The notes below the pieces were generated by a model that saw only the letters and a program-made list of their open reading frames with translations, did no database searches and was not told the DNA's origin. From contig CANGIT010000005.1 in NCBI GenBank assembly GCA_947454155.1, positions 1-64,000 of the forward strand: a DNA stretch of 64,000 bases, written 5' to 3'. The stretch comes from Chitinophagaceae bacterium. Lineage in GTDB: Bacteria > Bacteroidota > Bacteroidia > Chitinophagales > Chitinophagaceae. The stretch's first letter is position 1. Every line of letters begins with the position of its first letter. Shown piece by piece: positions 37,187 to 45,459 of the stretch. Position numbers and translations under genes: made by a program.

Positions 37187-40100
37187 CTAAGGGGTGGTGA
37201 TCAACCGCAGGCTGTCGTTATTTTGTGAGATGATGAAGGAGGCTTTTTTTCCAACAAGATTGATAGGAAGAATATGTCTGGCTTCGGCTTTGATGACGAT
37301 TCCGGGGAGGGTTTCGGCCGCGAAATGCCCATTGCCTTTGTTGATCAGCACCGTTCCAAAATCGGCATCGTAACGTCCCATCTCGATATTGTTTTCGTAG
37401 TAATTGCCGATGGTGATGATATCGGTGAGATGATCATGGTTGATGTCGGTGAACATCGCATCGCGCATGGGTGTCAGCTGGGCTTCCCATGGCAGAGACA
37501 CTGCATGGAAGTTCATCTTGCCATCATTGATCCATAAGGTGCTCGACATGTCTGTTGCCGTATATACAATGGCGCTGTTGAGTTTTTCTTTCCCGAATAT
37601 TTCCTCCATATCGGCCTTCGCCAGATTTTCGGCATACAGGAATTTCTTTTTCAAAACAGGAAGCTGTTTTTGCAATTCATCCTTGTTGGCAAAAGGTACT
37701 TCTTTGCCTTGAAGATAATAGCTCAAGATCTGTTCTTTGGTTTCATTGTCGTCGAAGTCGTTGTAATACAAATGAAGCGGTTCAGCCTCACTGGCTTTAA
37801 GTCGGCTGTTCAGGCCCAGGTTGCCGGCGATGATATCCAAATCGCCATCACCATCAACATCTGCCGTCTTTACAAAATTCCACCAACCTTTTTGTGGACC
37901 AATCGCTTGTTGTATAAACGAATCTCCCTGACGCACATAGGCGTTGACTGTTCCCCATTCGGCGGCGGTCAGCAAGTCTTTCTTTCCATCATTGTTGAGG
38001 TCGGCCCATTCGGCACCGGTTATCATTCCCGCCTGTGCCAGCGCTTTGCCGTATACACTGGTGACATCTTTAAATGAACCGTCTTTATTGTTAAGCAGTA
38101 AATACGATTGAGGCATGGCGCCATATTGAAACGGCACCGTTCTTCCACCAATAAATAAATCGGGGTAGCCATCGTTGTTGATGTCTTGCGCGGCCACACA
38201 AGAGGCATTCACAAACACATTGTTGAATGCAGCTGTTTTCTTATGCAGGTTACCTTTACCATTATTGAGGAATACTCTCGGTAAAAGGTAGTCGCTTTTT
38301 CCGTAGTACTCATTACCGCCATCGGCCAGTACAAGATCGTTGAAGCCATCTTTGTTAAAATCTATAATTACTGCATCGGTCTCTTCATACGTGCTGTCTG
38401 CATCCAGTTCGGGCTGTGGGCTTCTGATGAATTTACCATCTTGCTGTTGCAGAAACAGGGCGGGCTTATCACCTTTGGAAGAGCCTACAAAAACATCTTC
38501 CCTGCCATCGCCATTGATGTCGGCCACAGCCAGCGCAGGTCCCTCGCGCGAAGTCATGTGAGGCACCAACTGCTCGCGGTCGAATTCGTTGAATGGATTT
38601 TCCTTATGCTTGTACAATAATCCGGATGAGGTGCTTTCTTCTTTCATCAACGGCAGTGCATTTTGAAAGTGCAAAGTAAGTCGCGTGTAATCAAATGCAG
38701 GTAGCCCTTGACGATAGTGGATGGTTTGAATGCTATTGGATTTTTCGTTGATTTTTTCGCAGGTATTGTCGGGCCAGATGAGGATCAGCGAATCGATCTT
38801 GTTTTTTCCCCAGGCTGCCGCAAAAGGAGTTTCCATGCTTGACAGAAATCCTCTTACCGGAAATTTTTCGTAGGTGTTGATGCTGTCTTTGTAATAAACA
38901 AGCAGTTTGGCTCCGATGGCGTTGACATTTGTTGCCGGACCTTTGAGTCGCAGTTGAATCCAGTTGTTTTTTTCGGGTTGACTGTTCGTCTTGTTTTCAT
39001 AAAGCATCACCGGATCGTCGATGTTGTTCACTACGATATCCAGATCGCCGTCGTTGTCCAGGTCCGCGTATACCGTGCCGTTGGAAAAAGTTGGCTGGTC
39101 GTTGCCCACCAGGTCTTTCCAATCTTCAAAAGAGGCGTTGCCTTTGTTATGGTAAAATTTATTGGGCAGCTTGATCTGGGGAAATTTGTCGACCACCGCC
39201 ATTTCTTTTTCATCCATGCTGTTGGCGTCTATCTTTTTCTGCAGCTCCTCATTGCTGATGTAATTGACATAATCGATGTCGTTGAGTCTTTTGGGAATGC
39301 CATTGCTGATGAAAAGGTCTTTGAAGCCGTCGTTGTCAAAATCCATGAACAGCGTACTCCAGCTCCAGTCGGTTGCGGCCACGCCGCTGTACAAGCCCAA
39401 CTCGCTGAACATGCCGTTTCTGCGGTTGAGTTGCAGGTTGTTGCGTGTATACTGATGGTTATAACCATACCCGATCTTCATGTTGAACGTGTTGTACTCG
39501 TCTTCGCCCAGCGATCTTTTTAATATATAGGGATCCGATGGCAGCATGTCCATGGAGATGATGTCGGGATAGGCGTCGTTGTTGATATCGGCCACATCCA
39601 CACCCATGCTGAACTGGCTGGTGTGCATGATATGGTCGTTCAGTTCTTCTTTGAAGGTGCCATTCCGCTGATTGATGTAGAGATAATCGTTTTCGTGAAA
39701 ATCATTGCCGATGTAGATATCGGGGTATCCGTCGTTGTTGATGTCGGCCACACAAATGCCTAAGCCGTATCCGATGGCGGAACTGTTGATCTGCGATGCG
39801 TGGGTGATGTCGGTGAAATGGTTTCCGTCGTTTCTATACAATCTGTCGCCACTTAACGGATGATAAGTGCCGATGAAATTTTTCCTTTCGGCAAAGGTGC
39901 CGTTCTGATGTACCGAATGGTTGAGCAGAAACATATCAAGGTCGCCATCCAAGTCAAAATCGAAAAATGCAGCCTGTGTACTGAAGCCCGAAAAATCGAG
40001 ACCATAAGCGGCGGTCTCATCTCGATAGGATGGAATACCGTTTTTATCAATGCCCTTGCAGATGAGTAACTGGTTTTTTCCTTTCAGGATGTCGAACTGT

Positions 40101-40495
40101 CCTACGCGGCAAACATAAATGTCCATCCACCCATCATTGTTGATATCCACCACACTTACCCCTGTGCTCCAGCCACCATCATCGGGTAGGCCTGCCTGTT
40201 GGGTAACGTCTTTAAAATGAAGTTTGCCTTCGTTGAGGTAGATCTTGTTTTGCCCCTGGTTGGAAGCGAAAAAAAGATCGGTGAGGCCATCATTGTTGAA
40301 ATCGGCAGCACCGCAACCTGCGCCATTGTAGAAATACATGTACTTGAACATGTTGAATTCTTTTGTGGACTTCAGCTTGTTGGTAAAATCAATGCCTGTT
40401 TCATTTTGCTCTCGAAGCACAAAAAGTTTGTTCTTGTTGTTTTGACAAGAAGAGATTAAGGCAAGGGTCAATATGATGAAAAGCAATTTCTTCAT
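37187..40495 (-). CDS. VCBS/FG-GAP repeat CRTAC1 (ASPIC/UnbV-type) lipoprotein
   Basis: Start ATG 40495 (MKKLLFIILTLALISSC). Many DFNNDGLTDLFF / DINNDGYPDIYIGND repeats; NWIQLRLKGPATNVNAIGAKLLVYYKD (UnbV-like). Confidence 0.88.
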   Translation of the reverse strand: MKKLLFIILTLALISSCQNNKNKLFVLREQNETGIDFTNKLKSTKEFNMFKYMYFYNGAGCGAADFNNDGLTDLFFASNQGQNKIYLNEGKLHFKDVTQQAGLPDDGGWSTGVSVVDINNDGWMDIYVCRVGQFDILKGKNQLLICKGIDKNGIPSYRDETAAYGLDFSGFSTQAAFFDFDLDGDLDMFLLNHSVHQNGTFAERKNFIGTYHPLSGDRLYRNDGNHFTDITHASQINSSAIGYGLGICVADINNDGYPDIYIGNDFHENDYLYINQRNGTFKEELNDHIMHTSQFSMGVDVADINNDAYPDIISMDMLPSDPYILKRSLGEDEYNTFNMKIGYGYNHQYTRNNLQLNRRNGMFSELGLYSGVAATDWSWSTLFMDFDNDGFKDLFISNGIPKRLNDIDYVNYISNEELQKKIDANSMDEKEMAVVDKFPQIKLPNKFYHNKGNASFEDWKDLVGNDQPTFSNGTVYADLDNDGDLDIVVNNIDDPVMLYENKTNSQPEKNNWIQLRLKGPATNVNAIGAKLLVYYKDSINTYEKFPVRGFLSSMETPFAAAWGKNKIDSLILIWPDNTCEKINEKSNSIQTIHYRQGLPAFDYTRLTLHFQNALPLMKEESTSSGLLYKHKENPFNEFDREQLVPHMTSREGPALAVADINGDGREDVFVGSSKGDKPALFLQQQDGKFIRSPQPELDADSTYEETDAVIIDFNKDGFNDLVLADGGNEYYGKSDYLLPRVFLNNGKGNLHKKTAAFNNVFVNASCVAAQDINNDGYPDLFIGGRTVPFQYGAMPQSYLLLNNKDGSFKDVTSVYGKALAQAGMITGAEWADLNNDGKKDLLTAAEWGTVNAYVRQGDSFIQQAIGPQKGWWNFVKTADVDGDGDLDIIAGNLGLNSRLKASEAEPLHLYYNDFDDNETKEQILSYYLQGKEVPFANKDELQKQLPVLKKKFLYAENLAKADMEEIFGKEKLNSAIVYTATDMSSTLWINDGKMNFHAVSLPWEAQLTPMRDAMFTDINHDHLTDIITIGNYYENNIEMGRYDADFGTVLINKGNGHFAAETLPGIVIKAEARHILPINLVGKKASFIISQNNDSLRLITTP

Positions 40496-40505
40496 GAATC
40501 TAAAC

Positions 40506-43500
40506 TCAGGGAATTGGGTACCCGATGGGTTTTTCATTGTTGATGGTGAACAAGATGTATTTTTTCTTTGCCCTTTCAATCAGCTGGATGTCTCTTACTT
40601 CGCCTTTAACTTTCAATCCGCTTTCCTTTTCAGTCAGCGACCTGAAATTCATTTTTCCTTCATTGATGAGGAGGCTGCCAAAAGAGGCATCCAAACGACC
40701 AAACTGAGGCAGGAGGCCGTATTCATTGCCACCACAGATGATGTCTGGTTTTCCATCATGGTTGACATCGGTACAAAGAATACTGTTGACGGAAGAAAAT
40801 TGTATGTCCTGTGGCATTATTTTGATGGTGAAATGGCCTTTACCATCGTTGATGGCGATTACCGAATTCATTTGGTTGATTTTTTTAACGGTGGCTTTTT
40901 CAATCAGCTCTTTACCCCATAAGTCCAGAACATCCTGGTGGCCGAATTCTTTGAATTGCAGGTTTTTCTTTTTCAAGGAAGGCATCTGTTCTTCAAGGTC
41001 ACGCTTCATGAACACCGGCATGTCTTTGCCATCAATGGTGCGTGTGATGATTTTGTCTGTGCGGCCATTGTTGTCGAAATCGCTGATGAATATTTTCAGC
41101 GGATTTTTTTCATCGGCTTTGAGATAACAGTTCTCTCCCAAATTGCCCAATACCATATCGTTGTCGCCATCACCATCCAAATCGGCTACGGCAACAGCTC
41201 TCCAACATCCAAACTGATTTTCGAGACCTGTCGTTAAAGCTTCGAATTTTTGATGTCCGCGGTAGGTGAATATTTTCGGCGCCATCCAGTCTCCGGCTAC
41301 AATCAACTCTTTATTTCCATCACCATTCACATCGGCCCAGGTGGAAGCGTTGATCATGCCTGCTTTGCTGATGGAACTATCGGCATACACCAAATCTTTA
41401 AAATGGCCGGTGCCGTCGTTTTCGTAGAGATAACTTTCCGGTGCAAGTCCGTAATCCTGCGTTACACATCTTCCTCCTACAAAAAGATCCATATCGCCAT
41501 CGTTATCGAAGTCACAAGCCGAGGCGGTTCCTATGTTGGCATTATTGGCGGAAAACGCGGTTCTCGACAGTTCAAAATTTCCTTTGCTATCGTTGAGGAA
41601 TAAACGATGCATGAGCTCATTACTGTATGATTTGATGTTGTTACCGGCGCTACCGATGAACAAGTCCAGGTCGCCATCTTTATCGGCATCGAAAAACAAG
41701 ACTGTTCCGTCTTCAAATGATTTGAATTGTTCAATGGAAGGTTGTGCACTTTTTTTGAAACCGTTGGCGGTTTGCAGATACAGTTGTCCGGTTTGGGCAT
41801 TGGTTCCTGCTATAAAAATATCTTCCAATCCATCGCCATTCACATCACCTTTTGCACATTTGGGCCCTTCTTTCGACAAAAGAAAAGGTACCAGCCTTTC
41901 ATAATAATAATCCACTTGGTCGTCTTCCACTATTTTTTCAAAAGGATTGTCCTGGGCCACCAACAAAGGAGCCTGTTGGGGTAAAACATTGGATGTGTTG
42001 GGTTTTGATGAGCCATTGTGCACCATCACATGCAGCGTATCCAAAGCAAGATTGTTGTAAAGCGAAGCAGATTTATCGGGCCAGGTGATTTTCACCGAAT
42101 CTATTTTTGTTCTGTTGCCCAAGCCAATGACGGTCTTATAGTCCATTGAAGATTGGAAGCCTCTGCTGGGCATCACTTCGCGGCTGATGATTTCTTTGCC
42201 CACATACAATTGGATGGTGCTGCCAATGGCATGGGTATTGGCGGTGTTTTCGCTGAGCTGAAAACTGATGAAATGGTTTTTATTTTTTTCTCGGCTGTTG
42301 TTCTTGTATACAAAGGCCTCCTGATTCACATTGTTCACCACGAGATCGAGGTCGCCGTCGTTGTCGAGGTCTGCATAGGCTGCACCGTTAGAGAATGACG
42401 GATCATCAAAGCCCCAGTTTTCTCCTTCATCTGTAAACCTCAAATGGCCTCCGTTGCGAAAGGCTTTGTTGGGTATGGGATGCGATGGCATTTGCTTGAT
42501 GATGGAATCCACTTGTGTTTTTTGCCCGGTCATCACCATGCGCTGATTCACTTCGTCGGCAAAAAAATTGATGAAATCCTGATCGGTCACATCCTGATAA
42601 ATACCATTACAAACGTAGATGTCGTTGTAGCCGTCATTGTCTGCGTCAAACATCAGTGCTCCCCAGCTCCAATCGCTGGCGTTCACTCCGGCATAATTGG
42701 AAATCTCGCTGAATCTTCCGTTGCCATTGTTCAGTTGCAGGGCATTCTGCATGAACTGATGATAGAACCCGTTTTTTACTTTGAGGTTGTAAACATCATA
42801 GTTGTCAAAAGTGGAAGTGGTGCGTAATCTGTAATCGTCACCGGGCAACATGTCGGTGGTGAAAATATCGGGATAGCCGTCGTTGTTGATGTCAGCGATA
42901 TCGGCGCCCATGCTGGCCAGTGAAGTGTGCTGCATCTGGTCTTCCAATACCTCTTTGAAACGGCCGTTCTGTTGGTTGATATACAGATAGTCTCTTTCAA
43001 AGAAATCGTTGGAGATATAGATGTCATCATAATGATCTCCATTCACATCGGCCACATTTACGCCCAATCCAAAACCGATAAGACTGCCATAGATACCTGC
43101 CTCTTCACTGGCATCGGTGAATTTACCATTGTCGTTGCGCAATAATTTGTCGCCACCGCCTTTGAGAAAATCCTCTACCGGCCATTGGTCGGCACGAAGA
43201 TCTCTTTTGTTGGCATAGTTTAGAGTGTTGACCGGTATGAAACTATTGTTGAGAATGTAGCAGTCCAGGTCACCGTCGTTATCGTAATCAAAGAATGCAG
43301 CGTGTGTACAATAACCACCCTTGTTGCTGAGGCCATAGGCTGCCGTACTGTCGGAAAATGTGAGGTTGTGGTTGTTGATGAAGAGTTTGTTTTCGGGCGC
43401 TTTTTTATCTACATAACCCGCGTTGCAAACGTAAATATCGAGCCAGCCGTCATGGTTGATATCTACCATCACCACGCCAGTGCTCCAGTCTTTTTTTTCA

Positions 43501-43823
43501 CCGAAGCCTGCTTTCGCTGAGATGTCTTCAAATTGAAAATTTCCTTTGTTGAGGTACAATTTATTACTGCCCATATTGGCAGTAAAAAAGATATCCGGCA
43601 GTCCGTCGTTATTGATATCGCCTGTTGCTACACCACCGCCATTGTAGTAATTGCGGTAACTGAAGATGTTGAAATCTTTAGAATTGGAAATGTTATTACG
43701 GAAATGAATGCCCGATTTGTTTTCATCAACACGTTCAAAAAGAGTGTCTTTTTTTTCTTTGTTGAACCAGGAACAGGCGCTGATGGAAATGATGGTCAGG
43801 GCATAAACAAAAATCTTCTTCAT
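40506..43823 (-). CDS. VCBS/FG-GAP repeat CRTAC1 (ASPIC/UnbV-type) lipoprotein, paralog
   Basis: GDINNDGLPDIFFTANMGSNKLYLNKGNFQFEDIS..., NHFISFQLSENTANTHAIGSTIQLYVGKE; lipobox ISISAC. Confidence 0.88.
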   Translation of the reverse strand: MKKIFVYALTIISISACSWFNKEKKDTLFERVDENKSGIHFRNNISNSKDFNIFSYRNYYNGGGVATGDINNDGLPDIFFTANMGSNKLYLNKGNFQFEDISAKAGFGEKKDWSTGVVMVDINHDGWLDIYVCNAGYVDKKAPENKLFINNHNLTFSDSTAAYGLSNKGGYCTHAAFFDYDNDGDLDCYILNNSFIPVNTLNYANKRDLRADQWPVEDFLKGGGDKLLRNDNGKFTDASEEAGIYGSLIGFGLGVNVADVNGDHYDDIYISNDFFERDYLYINQQNGRFKEVLEDQMQHTSLASMGADIADINNDGYPDIFTTDMLPGDDYRLRTTSTFDNYDVYNLKVKNGFYHQFMQNALQLNNGNGRFSEISNYAGVNASDWSWGALMFDADNDGYNDIYVCNGIYQDVTDQDFINFFADEVNQRMVMTGQKTQVDSIIKQMPSHPIPNKAFRNGGHLRFTDEGENWGFDDPSFSNGAAYADLDNDGDLDLVVNNVNQEAFVYKNNSREKNKNHFISFQLSENTANTHAIGSTIQLYVGKEIISREVMPSRGFQSSMDYKTVIGLGNRTKIDSVKITWPDKSASLYNNLALDTLHVMVHNGSSKPNTSNVLPQQAPLLVAQDNPFEKIVEDDQVDYYYERLVPFLLSKEGPKCAKGDVNGDGLEDIFIAGTNAQTGQLYLQTANGFKKSAQPSIEQFKSFEDGTVLFFDADKDGDLDLFIGSAGNNIKSYSNELMHRLFLNDSKGNFELSRTAFSANNANIGTASACDFDNDGDMDLFVGGRCVTQDYGLAPESYLYENDGTGHFKDLVYADSSISKAGMINASTWADVNGDGNKELIVAGDWMAPKIFTYRGHQKFEALTTGLENQFGCWRAVAVADLDGDGDNDMVLGNLGENCYLKADEKNPLKIFISDFDNNGRTDKIITRTIDGKDMPVFMKRDLEEQMPSLKKKNLQFKEFGHQDVLDLWGKELIEKATVKKINQMNSVIAINDGKGHFTIKIMPQDIQFSSVNSILCTDVNHDGKPDIICGGNEYGLLPQFGRLDASFGSLLINEGKMNFRSLTEKESGLKVKGEVRDIQLIERAKKKYILFTINNEKPIGYPIP

Positions 43824-43860
43824 GCGTGAGCAAATTATGGCATCTGTGGGTCATAAAAAA

Positions 43861-43888
43861 ATCAGGGCAGTTAAAAAACTGCCCTGAT
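43861..43888 (-). terminator. Terminator downstream of susD
   Basis: ATCAGGGCAGTT-AAAA-AACTGCCCTGAT (12-bp perfect stem) followed on the minus strand by a T7 run. Confidence 0.8.
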
Positions 43889-43918
43889 GATAAACCTTAT
43901 TAAACTATGCAGAGAAAA

Positions 43919-45439
43919 TTAGTAACCAGGATTTTGAACCAGGTTAGGGTTAGCTGCCAGTGAACGGGCTGGAATAGGATACACCAGATATTTAGCATCT
44001 GAAGCATCTTTTTCTTGCCAAGCACCGAGGAATTTACCAAAACGAACCATGTCTTGTCTTCTCCAGCCTTCCCAATAGAATTCACGACCTCTTTCGTTGA
44101 ACAAATCGTCCAAGCTTACAGAAGAAACGGCAGCGATACCAGCTCTTTGTCTTACTGCGCTTACCAGGCTGGCTGCAGACTGACCAGAAGGATCAGTACC
44201 GCCACGCAATAAAGCTTCGGCTTTCATCAACATTACATCCGACAAACGGAAATAAACGTAGTCATTGTTTGAGTTGTCGCCACTGGTGTAATCAGGTGGA
44301 TATTTCACTACACGGATACCGGTAACTTCGAGGTTGCTGCCAGTTTCAACAGATTTCACCTGAGGAACGAAAGCCAAAGGAGCACCTGTTCTGTCTTGCA
44401 AAGCAACACCGTTTTGATTGTATTGTTGACCTACGAGCAGACCTACTTTCAGACCAGAAACGTTGGTTACGCCATTGTAGCTTCCGCCTCTTCTGGCATC
44501 GGTAGCATCAAATTTGTCGTAGAAATCGGACAAAGTAGTGAAACCATTCCAACCGCTTGGATTTTGGTTGTAGTGCAAAGTACAGAACCAACGGCTGCGT
44601 ACGTTACCACTTTTCACACCACCGATGTTTTCTGCTGTCCAGATGTTTTCAGTAGAAAGCACATTGTTGGTTGGAGCGAAATTGTCGAAGAAATTGCTGT
44701 TCAAAGTATAACCACCGGCCATGATGGTATTGGCCAAAGTGATTACATGGTTCATGTCGTCAGCGCTGAAAGTTGGATTCGCTCTGTTGGCATAAACACC
44801 TTTGTTCAGATAACATTTCATCATCAGTGCACGAGCACCGTTTTTGTTACATTTATTGGCAGGACCATCGGGCAAATCGTTCATGATGGCTTCGCACTCA
44901 GAGATGATGTAGTCGCAAGCAACTGCACCTTTTCTTACTGCAGGAATTTCATTTGGATCTGCGGTATTGGTTCTGTAAGGAACCTGATCCCAGCAATCAA
45001 GCAAAGCGTAGTTGGCCATGGCTCTCAGCAAGCGGGCTTCAGCGGCTTGTTGAGGAGTTGGGCTGAAACGGAGCATATCCGTAGCAGCGTAAACCACTTT
45101 ACCCAGATCCTGATAAGTATCAGAAGCGAAGGCATGGTTAGCATCCCACTGATGGCGGTGCAATACTCTCCAAACACCATTATCATCCCAGTCACCGGCT
45201 CTTGTGGGTCCGATGCACTCATCGGTACTGTGTTCTTGCAAAGCCCAGAGACGTGCTTGGTCCTGGAAGGGTCCGAGCATCGCATCGTAGGTAGACTGCA
45301 GGAGGGCACCTGCGTTGGCGCCGCCACCGGAACCGCCACCTACTTGTGATCCTGATACAGAGCTGTTCAGCGTTTCGTCGAGTTTGGTACAACCAACAAA
45401 AGTTGAAATACTCAGTACAGCAAAAAATAATTTTTTCAT
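43919..45439 (-). CDS. RagB/SusD family nutrient uptake lipoprotein
   Basis: Lipobox TFVGC; ARLLRAMANYALLDCWDQVPY; C-terminal DLFNERGREFYWEGWRRQDMVRFGKF...YPIPARSLAANPNLVQNPGY. Confidence 0.93.
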   Translation of the reverse strand: MKKLFFAVLSISTFVGCTKLDETLNSSVSGSQVGGGSGGGANAGALLQSTYDAMLGPFQDQARLWALQEHSTDECIGPTRAGDWDDNGVWRVLHRHQWDANHAFASDTYQDLGKVVYAATDMLRFSPTPQQAAEARLLRAMANYALLDCWDQVPYRTNTADPNEIPAVRKGAVACDYIISECEAIMNDLPDGPANKCNKNGARALMMKCYLNKGVYANRANPTFSADDMNHVITLANTIMAGGYTLNSNFFDNFAPTNNVLSTENIWTAENIGGVKSGNVRSRWFCTLHYNQNPSGWNGFTTLSDFYDKFDATDARRGGSYNGVTNVSGLKVGLLVGQQYNQNGVALQDRTGAPLAFVPQVKSVETGSNLEVTGIRVVKYPPDYTSGDNSNNDYVYFRLSDVMLMKAEALLRGGTDPSGQSAASLVSAVRQRAGIAAVSSVSLDDLFNERGREFYWEGWRRQDMVRFGKFLGAWQEKDASDAKYLVYPIPARSLAANPNLVQNPGY

Positions 45440-45459
45440 ATACTAAATGTTTTAATTAA

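Noticed and set aside
44396-45349. 317-aa plus-strand ORF
   Set aside because: Fully antisense to SusD; composition reflects the complementary coding strand.
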